The notes beneath the pieces are model-generated. The model ran no database searches, had not been told where the DNA came from, and saw nothing but the letters and a program-made list of their open reading frames with translations. Position numbers and translations under genes: made by a program. A stretch of 49,375 nucleotides of DNA, taken from assembly GCA_903873395.1 (NCBI GenBank), contig CAIQOJ010000093.1:1-49375 (forward strand), read 5' to 3'. Source of the DNA: an uncultured Acidimicrobiaceae bacterium. Lineage in GTDB: Bacteria > Actinomycetota > Acidimicrobiia > Acidimicrobiales > RAAP-2. Shown in pieces: positions 7,964 through 17,125 of the stretch; positions within the stretch are counted from its first letter, which is position 1; the number at the start of each line of letters is the position of its first letter.

Positions 7964-10339
7964 ATGGCGGTCCACCCTGAAACCCCACTCGTGGCATCTT
8001 CCCCGTCACCCGAGCACGCACCGCTGCTCGATGCCGATCTCGGGGAGTTGACCCAACGAGCCGCGGCAACACGGACGGCCGCCTTCGGGAATCGCATGAC
8101 CTTCTCGCCCAAGGTCTTCATTCCCCTGACCATGTTGTGCCGGGACCGCTGTGGCTACTGCACCTTCGCCAAGGCTCCCGCCCATCTGACCTCGCCCTAT
8201 CTTTCGATCGACGAAGTACTGGCCATCGCTCGGGCTGGCCGAGCGGCCGGGTGCCACGAGGCGCTGCTTACCCTGGGTGAAGCACCCGAGGAGCGCTACC
8301 CGGTGGCACGAGCGTGGCTAGACGAACACGGCTACGACTCGACCGTTGCCTACCTGGCTGCTGCATGTGCTGCCGTTCTCGAGGAAACGGGACTGCTGCC
8401 CCATGCCAATGCCGGGGCGCTGTCGGTCGACGAGTTGGCTCTCCTGCGAACGGTGACCGCGAGCCAGGGAATGATGCTGGAGTCGTTGCGAGACGACTTG
8501 GATGCCCATCGGGGCGCACCCGACAAGGTGCCAGCTCGGCGCTTGGCGACGTTGGAGGCAGCAGGCCGCCTGGCCATTCCGTTCACCACCGGCCTCCTCG
8601 TCAGCATCGGCGAGTCACGGGCTGATCGCCTGATTGCCTTGGAGGCGATCGCCGCCAGCCACGCCCAACACGGCCATATCCAAGAAGTCATCATCCAGAA
8701 CTTCCTGCCCAAGCCAGGCACGGCCATGCATCGCCACGAACCTTGTCCAACCGACGAGTTTCTCTGGACGGTGGCTGCCGCCCGGCTGGTGCTTCCAGCG
8801 GCTATCCACCTGCAAGCCCCACCTAACCTCTCTGACGACCTCGGGCCTCTCGTGGCTGCCGGCATCGACGATTGGGGTGGCGTTTCTCCGATCACCGCCG
8901 ACCACGTCAATCCCGAACGAGCCTGGCCCGCTCTCGAAGCGCTCGTGGCTGCCACCGAGGCAGCCGGGGCAACGCTTGCTCCACGCCTCACCATCTATCC
9001 CGAGTGGGCTCTTGATCCACAACGCTGGCTCGACGAGCGTCTGCGGTTCCCAGTCCTCGATGCCTCTGATGCCCAGGGGCTTGGACGCGATCATCCTTGG
9101 GTATCTGGGGGTGACGTCGCTCCCCCAGTCCTCCTCACCACCCCGGACGGATCTACGTCCTCCCTCCAGCCACCCGTGGCCACCGCTCCGACCTCGACAA
9201 GCGCCGTCGCCGAAGTTCTCGCCGCCGTAGCCGACGGGCTCGTGCCCGACGAAGACGAGATCGTCACCCTCTTCAGCGCACGAGGCTCTGAGGTGCTCGC
9301 CGTTGCCGCCATGGCCGACGCCTTGCGGCGTGATCTGGTGGGTGACGACGTCACCTACGTCGTGAATCGGAATATCAACTACACCAACGTCTGCACCTTC
9401 AAGTGCAAGTTCTGCGCCTTCTCCAAGGGACCGCTCTCGCTCAATCTCCGCGGAGCCCCCTACCTGCTCGACCTCGACGATGTGACGGCCCGCGTGGTGG
9501 AGGCCGAAGCACTCGGTGCCACCGAGGTCTGCCTGCAAGGCGGCATCCATCCCAACTTCGACGGCGACTATTACCTCGACGTCATCGGGGCCGTGCGCCG
9601 TGGATCCGAGAAGATCCACATCCATGGATTCACGGCCCTCGAGGTCTCCGAGGGCGCTCGACGCTCAGAGGTCTCCTTGGCCGAGTACCTCGTCACGTTG
9701 CGCGATGCAGGGCTGCGCACGCTGCCTGGCACGGCGGCCGAGATCTTGGACGACGAGGTGCGGGCCATCTTGTGTCCCGACAAGATCGACACAGAGCAGT
9801 GGCTCGAGGTGCACCGCCAAGCTCACGGCGTGGGCCTGCGGTCCAACGTGACCATCATGTTCGGTTCCATTGAGCAGCCACGTTCATGGGCTCGCCACAT
9901 CGTGCGCACGCGAGCACTGCAAAAAGAGACGGGCGGCTTCACCGAGTTCGTTCCACTCCCTTTCGTCCATATGGCTACGCCCATCTACCTCCAGCGCAAG
10001 GCACGTCGAGGGCCTACGTTCCGCGAGACCCTGCTCATGCATTCGGTGGGCCGGATCGCCTACCGGGGAACCATCGACAACATCCAACTCAGCTGGGTCA
10101 AGCTCGGTGGAGCCGGGATCACGCAGCTGCTGGCCGCAGGATGCAACGACCTGGGCGGCACGCTCATGGACGAAAACATCTCTCGGGCCGCAGGCGCCTC
10201 ACACGGCCAGATGATGGACGTCGACGGATTCCGGGCCATCGTCGAGCCGTTGGGGCGCAACCTTGTCCAGCGCACCACGCTGTATGGACGCGTGCAACCT
10301 GAGGACGAACGAGACGTAGCGCTGTCCGAGTCACGATGA
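7964..10339 (+). CDS. fbiC: Bifunctional FO synthase (CofG-CofH fusion)
   Basis: It makes FO, the deazaflavin chromophore of coenzyme F420, from tyrosine and the flavin precursor 5-amino-6-ribitylamino-uracil using two radical-SAM reactions. The 791-residue protein has a CofG half with the [4Fe-4S] cysteines of CRDRCGYC (C59, C63, C66) and a CofH half with CTFKCKFC (C477, C481, C484), each within a TIM-barrel-type sequence. A poorly conserved Ser/Thr/Pro-rich stretch (about 395-415) joins them. Methanogens and cyanobacteria use two genes; the fusion is typical of actinobacteria. The ATG at 7964 was chosen over the in-frame ATG at 7898 because of the leaderless promoter and because the extra residues lack conservation. 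The last 4 nt overlap the next gene. Confidence 0.96.
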   Translation: MAVHPETPLVASSPSPEHAPLLDADLGELTQRAAATRTAAFGNRMTFSPKVFIPLTMLCRDRCGYCTFAKAPAHLTSPYLSIDEVLAIARAGRAAGCHEALLTLGEAPEERYPVARAWLDEHGYDSTVAYLAAACAAVLEETGLLPHANAGALSVDELALLRTVTASQGMMLESLRDDLDAHRGAPDKVPARRLATLEAAGRLAIPFTTGLLVSIGESRADRLIALEAIAASHAQHGHIQEVIIQNFLPKPGTAMHRHEPCPTDEFLWTVAAARLVLPAAIHLQAPPNLSDDLGPLVAAGIDDWGGVSPITADHVNPERAWPALEALVAATEAAGATLAPRLTIYPEWALDPQRWLDERLRFPVLDASDAQGLGRDHPWVSGGDVAPPVLLTTPDGSTSSLQPPVATAPTSTSAVAEVLAAVADGLVPDEDEIVTLFSARGSEVLAVAAMADALRRDLVGDDVTYVVNRNINYTNVCTFKCKFCAFSKGPLSLNLRGAPYLLDLDDVTARVVEAEALGATEVCLQGGIHPNFDGDYYLDVIGAVRRGSEKIHIHGFTALEVSEGARRSEVSLAEYLVTLRDAGLRTLPGTAAEILDDEVRAILCPDKIDTEQWLEVHRQAHGVGLRSNVTIMFGSIEQPRSWARHIVRTRALQKETGGFTEFVPLPFVHMATPIYLQRKARRGPTFRETLLMHSVGRIAYRGTIDNIQLSWVKLGGAGITQLLAAGCNDLGGTLMDENISRAAGASHGQMMDVDGFRAIVEPLGRNLVQRTTLYGRVQPEDERDVALSESR

Positions 10340-11421
10340 CCGACACCAGCGGCCGGGCCGAGAAGGGGCCAGCATCGGCCTCTCCACCGCCTGCCACCAG
10401 TGGCCTCCACGAGTCAGCGATGGCGGAACTCGACCGCTCGATCGACGCTCTTCCATCAGCGAGCCAACGACGCCTCTATCGCTCCATGCTGGACACGGTG
10501 GCTCATCTCGTGGCGGAGGAGACCGAGGTGATCGACCTCAAGGTGGCCGATACCGCCTTGGCCGAGATGGCCGATGCCTTCCGCGTCTTCCAGCCGCTGC
10601 GCAAGCGCCTCAAGGTGACGATCTTCGGCTCGGCTCGCACGCAACCTGACAATCCTGCCTACCGCCAAGCTCGAGCCCTTGCTGCCGCCATGGCCGGTGC
10701 GGGTTGGATGGTGGTGACGGGCGCCGGCCCAGGCATCATGGCTGCAGGCATGGAGGGGGCAGGGCGGGATCTCTCGGTTGGGGTGAACATCCGGCTCCCT
10801 CACGAGCAGGGCGCAAACCGATTCATCGACCAGGACCCCAAGCTGGTCGAGATGCGCTACTTCTTCACCCGAAAGTTGATGCTGCTCAAAGAGTCCGACG
10901 GATTCGTCGTCCTGCCCGGCGGATTCGGCACACTGGATGAAGGGTTCGAGCTGCTCACCCTGCTGCAGACTGGCAAGGCCACTCCCGCGCCGATGGTGAT
11001 GCTCGATGTGCCCGGTGGCACCTACTGGGAGGGCTGGAGTGAGTTCTTGGCCCAAGAGGTGGAGCCCGCCGGTCTGGTATCGCCCGACGATCGAGCCTTC
11101 TTCATCATCACCGACGAGGTGGCGGATGCCACGTCAGAACTTCTCGGCTTCTACCGCAACTACCGATCGTGTCGATGGGTGGGTGACCTGTTGGTCCTGC
11201 GTATGGCCGTCGCCCCCGACGAGAGTCAACTGGCCGACCTCAACCAGAGGTTCGCCGATATCGTCGAAACCGGCTCCATACGTCGCATCGAAGCCCTTGC
11301 GCCGGAACGTTCAGACAATGACGTTGTCGACCTGCCCCGCCTGGGCCTGCGCTTCAACAAGCGGGACTATGGGCGGCTGCGCCTGCTGATCGATGCCGTC
11401 AATGGGTTGGTCGACGGCTAA
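10336..11421 (+). CDS. LOG-family nucleotide phosphoribohydrolase-like protein
   Basis: A 361-residue Rossmann-fold protein of the LOG / 'lysine decarboxylase-like' family, whose characterised members cleave nucleoside 5'-monophosphates to base and ribose 5-phosphate. It has the GSART..P strand-loop, VVTGAGPGIM and the catalytic signature PGGFGTLDE (194-202). It is longer than the 190-residue short LOG proteins, with about 90 extra residues at each end, resembling the long bacterial subgroup. The ATG overlaps the fbiC stop (ATGA), implying coupled translation. Lysine decarboxylase, the historical annotation, is unlikely. No functional link to F420 is evident beyond position. Confidence 0.87.
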   Translation: MTDTSGRAEKGPASASPPPATSGLHESAMAELDRSIDALPSASQRRLYRSMLDTVAHLVAEETEVIDLKVADTALAEMADAFRVFQPLRKRLKVTIFGSARTQPDNPAYRQARALAAAMAGAGWMVVTGAGPGIMAAGMEGAGRDLSVGVNIRLPHEQGANRFIDQDPKLVEMRYFFTRKLMLLKESDGFVVLPGGFGTLDEGFELLTLLQTGKATPAPMVMLDVPGGTYWEGWSEFLAQEVEPAGLVSPDDRAFFIITDEVADATSELLGFYRNYRSCRWVGDLLVLRMAVAPDESQLADLNQRFADIVETGSIRRIEALAPERSDNDVVDLPRLGLRFNKRDYGRLRLLIDAVNGLVDG

Positions 11422-11425
11422 AGAC

Positions 11426-11438
11426 GAGCCTCCGGCTC
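11426..11438. terminator. Small hairpin between convergent genes
   Basis: GAGCC-TCC-GGCTC lies between the LOG stop and the end of the convergent minus-strand gene. The stem is only 5 bp and there is no clear U-tract, so it is a weak bidirectional terminator candidate. Confidence 0.25.
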
Positions 11439-11661
11439 ACGGGCCTTCTTCACTGCCCATGCCTCCTCCGAGCAGTGCCGAGGCCTTCTCCACCGCCCGC
11501 CGCGCCCGGGTGATCCGACGCTCCTCGGCCGCCAGCCCAGGGTCAGGCTCCTCGCCAGCGCCCACGGACTCGGCGATCTGACGCAGACGATCGAGTGCGG
11601 CATCGGCTAACTCCTCGGCCAAGCCGTCCAGGCGACCGGCCAGTTCGTCCAGGTCCGCCAC
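11437..11661 (-). CDS. Small acidic helical protein of unknown function
   Basis: 74 residues from a GTG at 11661, rich in Ala, Glu, Leu and Arg, with two amphipathic helical stretches (DELAGRLDGLAEELADAALD and AAEERRITRARRAVEKA) that suggest a helical hairpin or coiled coil. No family is recognised. It begins 3 nt after the acyl-CoA ligase stop, so it is almost certainly cotranscribed with it. Confidence 0.62.
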   Translation of the reverse strand: MADLDELAGRLDGLAEELADAALDRLRQIAESVGAGEEPDPGLAAEERRITRARRAVEKASALLGGGMGSEEGP

Positions 11662-11664
11662 AGG

Positions 11665-13299
11665 TCAGCTGCCGCCGACGACGGACACCTCGAGCACCTC
11701 GAGGTCGCCATCGGCATGCTGGGCGCGTAACACCTTCTTGTCGAACTTCCCCACGCTGGTCTTGGGGACCTCGGCGATGAACGACCACCGTTCAGGCAGC
11801 CACCACTTGGACACCCGCCCCGTCAAGAACCCGACCAGATCGTCGGCCGTGGTCGAGGATCCCGGCTCGAGCACCACAGCCACCAGAGGACGCTCGCTCC
11901 ACCGCTCGTCCGGCACGGCGATCACTGCGGCTTCGATGACGTCAGGGTGAGCCATCACCTCGTTCTCGAGTTCCACCGAAGAGATCCACTCGCCGCCCGA
12001 TTTGATGACGTCTTTCGAGCGGTCACTGATCTGCATGTAACCCCAGTTGTCGAGCGAGCCGATGTCCCCGGTGCGCAGCCAGCCGTCGTGGAACCGGTCG
12101 GATGCGGGATCGCCGTAGTAGGAGCCGGTGATCCATGGACCACGGACTTCGAACTCCCCCACCGATTCGCCGTCGTTGGGCAGCACCGTTCCATCGTCGG
12201 CACAGATGCGAACCTCGACGCCCGGGACCACACGGCCGGTCTTGACCCGCCAGTCGATCTCCTCGTCGGGTGCTGCTTGGCGAGGTGGCGTGGCCAAGGC
12301 GCACAACGGGCTGGTCTCGGTCATCCCCCACCCCTGCACCATCTCCACGCCCAACTCGTCCCGGTAGCGCTCGATCAGCTGACGCGGGACGGCAGCCCCA
12401 CCGGCGGTGACCAGCCGCAGGCTCGACATGTCCACCGGGTTCGTCTGCGTAAAGCGGAGCAGGTCGCTCCAGATGGTGGGCACGCCGGCCGAGATGGTGG
12501 GACGGAGGCCTTCGATCATGGCGGCCAAGGGTGCGGCCTGGAGGAACTGCTGGGGCATGATCAGATCGGCCCCGGTCATGAAGGCTCCATATGGCGTTCC
12601 CCAGGCGTTGGCGTGGAACATGGGAACGATCGAGAGCACACTGTCTCGCTCGCTGATGCCCATCGACGAGCCCGAAGTGATGGCCATGGCGTGCAAGTAG
12701 GTCGAGCGGTGGCTGTAGACCACGCCTTTGGGATTCCCGGTTGTGCCCGAGGTGTAACACATGGCGGCAGCCTGGCGTTCGTCGAATTCCGGCCAGTCAT
12801 ATCCGGGCTCTTCGGCAGCCAGAAGATCTTCGTAGGCCAACGTCTCGCCGAGCATCTCGGTGTCACCCTCGCCGACCACGACGATATGGCGGACGGTGGG
12901 GATTTCGTCGCGCACCCTGCCCAGTAGTCCAGCGATTGACGCATCGCAGATGATGACCTGATCCTGAGCATGGTTGATGATGTACGCCAGTTGTTCGGGA
13001 AAGAGCCGGATGTTGAGCGTGTGCAGCACGGCCCCCATGGCCGGGATGGCCAGATAGGCCTCCACGTGAGCTTGGTTGTTCCACAGGAAGGTCCCCACCC
13101 GGTCGGAGTCCCCGATCCCCAGGCGCTTCAGTGCCTTGGCCAGCTTCTCGGCACGCGCCGCCACCTCGGCGAAGGAGGCTTCGATGGTCGTCCCCTCGGC
13201 ATCGGTGACCGTCAGGACTCGGCTGTCGCCATAGACCCGCTGGCCGTGGCCAAGGATTCCGCTGACCAGAAGCTGTGCGTCCTGCATCGTGCTGAGCAT
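11665..13299 (-). CDS. Fatty acyl-CoA ligase (AMP-forming, FadD-like)
   Basis: An ANL-superfamily enzyme that activates a fatty acid to acyl-AMP and then acyl-CoA. The 544 residues include the P-loop-like motif YTSGTTGNPKG (182-192), GWGMTETSP, the hinge region DGWLRTGDIG and RSKDVIKSGGEWISS, and the C-terminal adenylation lysine in KTSVGKFDKK. All catalytic elements are intact. The overall pattern resembles medium/long-chain FadD proteins of actinobacteria, but chain length cannot be inferred. The ATG at 13299 follows GGGAGGAA at a good distance; the second in-frame Met (residue 5) is a less well placed alternative. No beta-oxidation genes adjoin it. Confidence 0.93.
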   Translation of the reverse strand: MLSTMQDAQLLVSGILGHGQRVYGDSRVLTVTDAEGTTIEASFAEVAARAEKLAKALKRLGIGDSDRVGTFLWNNQAHVEAYLAIPAMGAVLHTLNIRLFPEQLAYIINHAQDQVIICDASIAGLLGRVRDEIPTVRHIVVVGEGDTEMLGETLAYEDLLAAEEPGYDWPEFDERQAAAMCYTSGTTGNPKGVVYSHRSTYLHAMAITSGSSMGISERDSVLSIVPMFHANAWGTPYGAFMTGADLIMPQQFLQAAPLAAMIEGLRPTISAGVPTIWSDLLRFTQTNPVDMSSLRLVTAGGAAVPRQLIERYRDELGVEMVQGWGMTETSPLCALATPPRQAAPDEEIDWRVKTGRVVPGVEVRICADDGTVLPNDGESVGEFEVRGPWITGSYYGDPASDRFHDGWLRTGDIGSLDNWGYMQISDRSKDVIKSGGEWISSVELENEVMAHPDVIEAAVIAVPDERWSERPLVAVVLEPGSSTTADDLVGFLTGRVSKWWLPERWSFIAEVPKTSVGKFDKKVLRAQHADGDLEVLEVSVVGGS

Positions 13300-13378
13300 T
13301 GCTAGTTCCTCCCCGAGATGCGCTCCATGCGCCAGACGAGCATAGCGATGCAGGCCAACGCATCCCGATTCTGTCTGC

Positions 13379-14428
13379 TCAGTGGCGCGTGGCGTAGATC
13401 ATGAGCGCAGCGAGCTGATCGGCCGTTCCCACACCGATCAGCACATCACCTGCTCGCACCTGGTCCTCGGGCGAAGGATTGGGGGTGAAGGACCCATCAG
13501 GCCTTCGGATGGCCAGCACCAGGCAACCGGTGCGCTCATGGACCTTCGTCGACCGCAAGGTCTCACCAGCCAGAGGCGAGTCAGCGCCTACTTCGACCTC
13601 TTCCAGGCGGAACTCGAGCGAACCGTCGTGCATGACGACGTCGAGGAAGTCGACCACGTGAGGCTGGGTGACAAAGGCGGCCATGCGGTCGCCACCCAAC
13701 CGCTGCGGGTTCACCACCCGGTCCGCACCGACCCGGAGCAACTTGGCCTCGGAGTCTTCGCTTCGAGCTCGCGCAATCACATGGATATCGGGTCGGAACG
13801 ACCGGCTAGCCACGGTGACAAAGAGGTTGTCCGAGTCGGTGTCGAGAGCAGCGATGAGGGTGCCCGCACGCTCGATGCCCGCTTGGATCAGAGTCTCGTC
13901 ATCGGTCACATCACCGGCCACCGTCGGGTGGGACACGTCAGCCAAGCGCGTGGCGTCCCGGTCGACCACCACGATCTGCTCACCCGCATTCACCAGATAC
14001 CGGGCTACTTCACGACCCACCCGGCCCCAGCCGCAGACCACTACATGGCCCGTCATCCGAGCGATCTCGCGTTCCATGGTGCGCCTCCTGAGGATGTCTC
14101 GTAGATGCCCCTCGATGAGGAGTTCGAGTGTGACGGTGAAGGTGTAGGCCAAGCTGCCGGCGCCGAGCAGCACCAAGGCAATGGTGAGCACCTTGACGCC
14201 GGTGTTGATGGCATGAGGGAAGCTGTAGCCCACGGTGGAGACGGTGACCACCGTCTGGAAGAGTGCGTCGATCCAGGTGAAACCCAGAGCCTCGTAGCCC
14301 AAGGTGCCAGCCACCAGCACGAACGCCACCAGAGCGATGCCAATCTGGACCTGTCGGAACGGATGGAGATCCGAACCGCCCGGCAGCCGGGACCGACCCG
14401 GTCGACCTCGGCGGACATGATCACTCAT
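13379..14428 (-). CDS. Two-helix potassium channel with RCK (TrkA-N/TrkA-C) domains
   Basis: A 349-residue inner-membrane ion channel of the MthK/Kch type. Two transmembrane helices (about 27-48 and 80-103) flank a pore helix and the selectivity filter TVGYS (65-69). A cytosolic RCK_N domain follows with the nucleotide-binding GWGRVG (133-138) and acidic VVVDRD, then an RCK_C domain near the end (EVEVGADSPLAGETL...). It should gate K+ flow in response to a bound nucleotide or ion. The ATG at 14428 is supported by a leaderless promoter; an upstream in-frame start at 14473 adds 15 unconserved residues. Confidence 0.93.
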   Translation of the reverse strand: MSDHVRRGRPGRSRLPGGSDLHPFRQVQIGIALVAFVLVAGTLGYEALGFTWIDALFQTVVTVSTVGYSFPHAINTGVKVLTIALVLLGAGSLAYTFTVTLELLIEGHLRDILRRRTMEREIARMTGHVVVCGWGRVGREVARYLVNAGEQIVVVDRDATRLADVSHPTVAGDVTDDETLIQAGIERAGTLIAALDTDSDNLFVTVASRSFRPDIHVIARARSEDSEAKLLRVGADRVVNPQRLGGDRMAAFVTQPHVVDFLDVVMHDGSLEFRLEEVEVGADSPLAGETLRSTKVHERTGCLVLAIRRPDGSFTPNPSPEDQVRAGDVLIGVGTADQLAALMIYATRH

Positions 14429-14435
14429 GTCGTGA

Positions 14436-14441
14436 ATCGTA
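14436..14441 (-). promoter_or_regulatory. -10 element for leaderless K+ channel mRNA
   Basis: TACGAT on the minus strand, 7 nt, then the ATG at 14428. Confidence 0.55.
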
Positions 14442-14636
14442 GGCTCTGGCGCTAACCCCGCCTGCCTTCCCACACAACGCAGCCAAGGAATCCGACATCG
14501 CTGCGGACCCGACTCGAGGCATTGCTATTGCTTGGCCGTGATGATCTACTGACTCGTGGAGTCGTAGCCTCTGTGGGCGGCGACCACGCACCTCTGAGCA
14601 TCTGGCTCACCTCGTCCCTCCTGTCCAGGAGTCCCC

Positions 14637-15548
14637 GTGGGTCGGATCATCGCCATCTCCGCCGCAATCGTCTTTGTCGCGGTGATGAGCATCGCCATTG
14701 TCATTGCCACCATCGTCGGCTCGCCCGCGCCAAACAGCTCGGCTTCCGTCTCCCCACCGGGTGGATCGAGCAGCGGCAACGAGACATCTCTGCCTCCAGG
14801 GTGGCTGGGGCTCGAACAAGCTGCTGCTGCTCGCTGCCCCGGCCTCCCATGGAACGTGTTGGCTGCCATCGGGTCGGTCGAATCCGATAGCGGTCGGTCC
14901 CAACTGCCCGGCGTCGCCTCCGGCTCGAATGGCGCAGGAGCCCAAGGTCCCTTCCAGTTCGAGCCCCGGACATTTGCCTTCTATGCCCTAGTGGGTCCAG
15001 GAGGTGCGGATCCCGCCTCGCCCTACGACCCCGTCGATGCGGCGTTCACGGCATCAGCATTCCTGTGCGCCAACGGCGGTGGACATCCTCAGGGACTAGC
15101 CCGTGCGGTCTTCACCTACAACCACGACGCCTCCTATGTTCGGACCGTTCTGGCATTGGCTGTGGCCTTCGGTGATGACCCAACGGCCTCCCGGGCCTCC
15201 ATCGGGGCGCTCCGGTTCGCCTCGGCCCACCTAGGCATCCCCTATCTGTGGGGAGGCAACGGCCCAGGAGGCTTCGACTGCTCAGGGTTGACCCGGGCCG
15301 CATACGCAGCTGTCGGCATCACCCTTCCCCGCGTTGCTCAAGACCAGATGAACGCGGGACCCCTCGTGGGCGACATCCCCGTGCGCCCTGGCGATCTGGT
15401 CTTCTTCGGCACGGGGGCCCTCGGCGTCGACCATGTCGGCCTCTACCTGGGATCAGGGATGATGATCGATGCCCCTCACACGGGAGCTGTAGTCCGGATC
15501 GATGCCGCCGGATGGTCGGACGCCGTCGGCATCACCCGACCGGGATGA
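14637..15548 (+). CDS. Membrane-anchored peptidoglycan hydrolase: SLT-like domain plus NlpC/P60
   Basis: 303 residues. An N-terminal hydrophobic helix (4-27) acts as a signal anchor, followed by a Ser/Pro-rich spacer. Residues about 60-190 resemble soluble lytic transglycosylases: LAAIGSVESDSG with a candidate catalytic Glu82 and GAQGPFQFEP. Residues about 195-303 form an NlpC/P60 endopeptidase with C215 in FDCSGLT, H266 in VDHVGLYLG and H281 as the likely triad. One protein could thus cut both glycan and peptide parts of the wall. The GTG at 14637 has AGGAG 6 nt upstream. This two-domain plan occurs in cell-wall lytic enzymes of conjugative elements, but nothing else here suggests an integrated element. 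Confidence 0.88.
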   Translation: MGRIIAISAAIVFVAVMSIAIVIATIVGSPAPNSSASVSPPGGSSSGNETSLPPGWLGLEQAAAARCPGLPWNVLAAIGSVESDSGRSQLPGVASGSNGAGAQGPFQFEPRTFAFYALVGPGGADPASPYDPVDAAFTASAFLCANGGGHPQGLARAVFTYNHDASYVRTVLALAVAFGDDPTASRASIGALRFASAHLGIPYLWGGNGPGGFDCSGLTRAAYAAVGITLPRVAQDQMNAGPLVGDIPVRPGDLVFFGTGALGVDHVGLYLGSGMMIDAPHTGAVVRIDAAGWSDAVGITRPG

Positions 15549-15616
15549 ACAAAGGTTTCCGATGGCCGAACCACGTCACCCGACTCGTTGCTCACCTCTG
15601 GCGACAGGCAAACGGC

Positions 15617-17125
15617 CTAGCGCAGTGCGAGTTGGCCGGGGACGATCGGTGCCGGCAGTTCTGTTGTTCCCATCAGGTAGCGATCGACGGAAGCAGCAGC
15701 CGATCGGCCTTCGGCGATGGCCCAGACGATCAGACTCTGCCCGCGGGTCATGTCCCCGCACACAAAGACCTTCTCGACGTTGGTCGCCCAGCCGCGATCA
15801 GCGGCCACGTTGCCCCGTGCATCGAGGTCGAGGCCGAGTTCAGCCACCACCCCGGGACGCTCAGTGCCAAGGAAGCCCATGGCCAACAGCACCAACTGAC
15901 AGGGCAGCTCGAACTCGCTTCCCTGGACAGCAGTGAACGACGGTCGACCATCAGCCCCGGTCACCATCTCCACTTCATGCCCACGCAGGGCCTGGATGTG
16001 ACCTTCGTCATCGCCCACGAACTCGTCGGTCGTGACCGAGAAGATGCGCTCTCCGCCTTCTTCGAGGGCCGAAGGAATGCGCATGATCAACGGCCACGTC
16101 GGCCATGGATTGTCACCAGAGCGGCCCTGGGGTGGCTCAGGCATGATCTCCAACTGGTTCACACTGAGCGCACCTTGGCGGTGTGCAGTGCCCAGGCAGT
16201 CCGCACCCGTGTCGCCGCCACCGATGATCACCACGTGCTTGCCCTCGGCCGTCACCGGCGGTGCGGCGAGCGTTCCCTCTTGGACCATGTTCGAGGGCTT
16301 GAGGTAGTCCATGGCTCGATGGATCCCACCGAGCGAGCGGCCGGGAGCATCGAGATCACGAGGCAAGGTCGCCCCACCGGCCAGAACCACGGCATCGAAT
16401 TCAGCAACCAGATCGGATGCAGCCACAACGGTGGCTCCGGGTGCGGTTGCCACCGGTACCTCGTCGGCCGCACTCCCCACGGTCGTCGAGCAGCGGAACT
16501 CGACACCTTCGGCTTCCATCTGGCCAATTCGGCGGTCGAGGACCGCCTTTTCCATCTTGAACTCGGGGATGCCATACCGGAGCAGGCCACCGGCCTTTTC
16601 GGCCCGCTCGAACACCACCACCGAGTGGCCAGCACGAGCCAACTGCTGGGCCGCGGCCAGGCCTGACGGGCCAGAACCAACAACGGCGACCCGCTTGCCG
16701 GTCTCGACCGACGGGCGCACGGGCTGGACCCAACCCTCGCCCCATGCTCGTTCGGCGATCTCATACTCGATCCGCTCGATGGCCACTGGCTCTTGGTTGA
16801 TGCCGAGCACGCATGAGCCTTCACATGGGGCAGGACACAGGCGACCGGTGAACTCGGGGAAGTTATTGGTGGCATGCAGGCGCTCGGATGCTTCGGCCCA
16901 ATCGTCTCGATAGACCAGGTCGTTCCATTCAGGGATCAGGTTGCCCAACGGGCAGCCTTCATGGCAGAACGGAATTCCGCAGTCCATGCATCGGGCGCCC
17001 TGCTGACGGGCCGCCTCGGCCGGAAAGGGCTCATAGACCTCTTTCCAGTCGCGCAAGCGCACCGGCACTGGACGACGGGCAGGAAGTTCACGCTGATGCT
17101 TCAAGAATCCGGTGATCTCACCCAT
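15617..17125 (-). CDS. gltD: Glutamate synthase small (beta) subunit
   Basis: The FAD/NADPH subunit supplies electrons to GltB. The 502 residues start with the cluster-binding cysteines [11 protein letters not shown] (C46, C49, C54, C58) and a second set [10 protein letters not shown] (C97, C101, C105). These are followed by the dinucleotide motif [12 protein letters not shown] and a second one, VIIGGGDTG. All conserved elements are present. The ATG at 17125 overlaps the end of gltB by 8 nt, so translation is coupled. It is convergent with the wall hydrolase gene. Confidence 0.97.
   Translation of the reverse strand: MGEITGFLKHQRELPARRPVPVRLRDWKEVYEPFPAEAARQQGARCMDCGIPFCHEGCPLGNLIPEWNDLVYRDDWAEASERLHATNNFPEFTGRLCPAPCEGSCVLGINQEPVAIERIEYEIAERAWGEGWVQPVRPSVETGKRVAVVGSGPSGLAAAQQLARAGHSVVVFERAEKAGGLLRYGIPEFKMEKAVLDRRIGQMEAEGVEFRCSTTVGSAADEVPVATAPGATVVAASDLVAEFDAVVLAGGATLPRDLDAPGRSLGGIHRAMDYLKPSNMVQEGTLAAPPVTAEGKHVVIIGGGDTGADCLGTAHRQGALSVNQLEIMPEPPQGRSGDNPWPTWPLIMRIPSALEEGGERIFSVTTDEFVGDDEGHIQALRGHEVEMVTGADGRPSFTAVQGSEFELPCQLVLLAMGFLGTERPGVVAELGLDLDARGNVAADRGWATNVEKVFVCGDMTRGQSLIVWAIAEGRSAAASVDRYLMGTTELPAPIVPGQLALR

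Noticed and set aside
14637-15548. Conjugative element suggested by the CwlT-like domain plan
   Set aside because: The neighbours are a K+ channel and gltBD, with no transfer genes or attachment repeats.
15248-16666. 472-residue plus-strand frame
   Set aside because: It is antisense to gltD and His/Arg/Gly-rich, a common artefact opposite high-GC genes.
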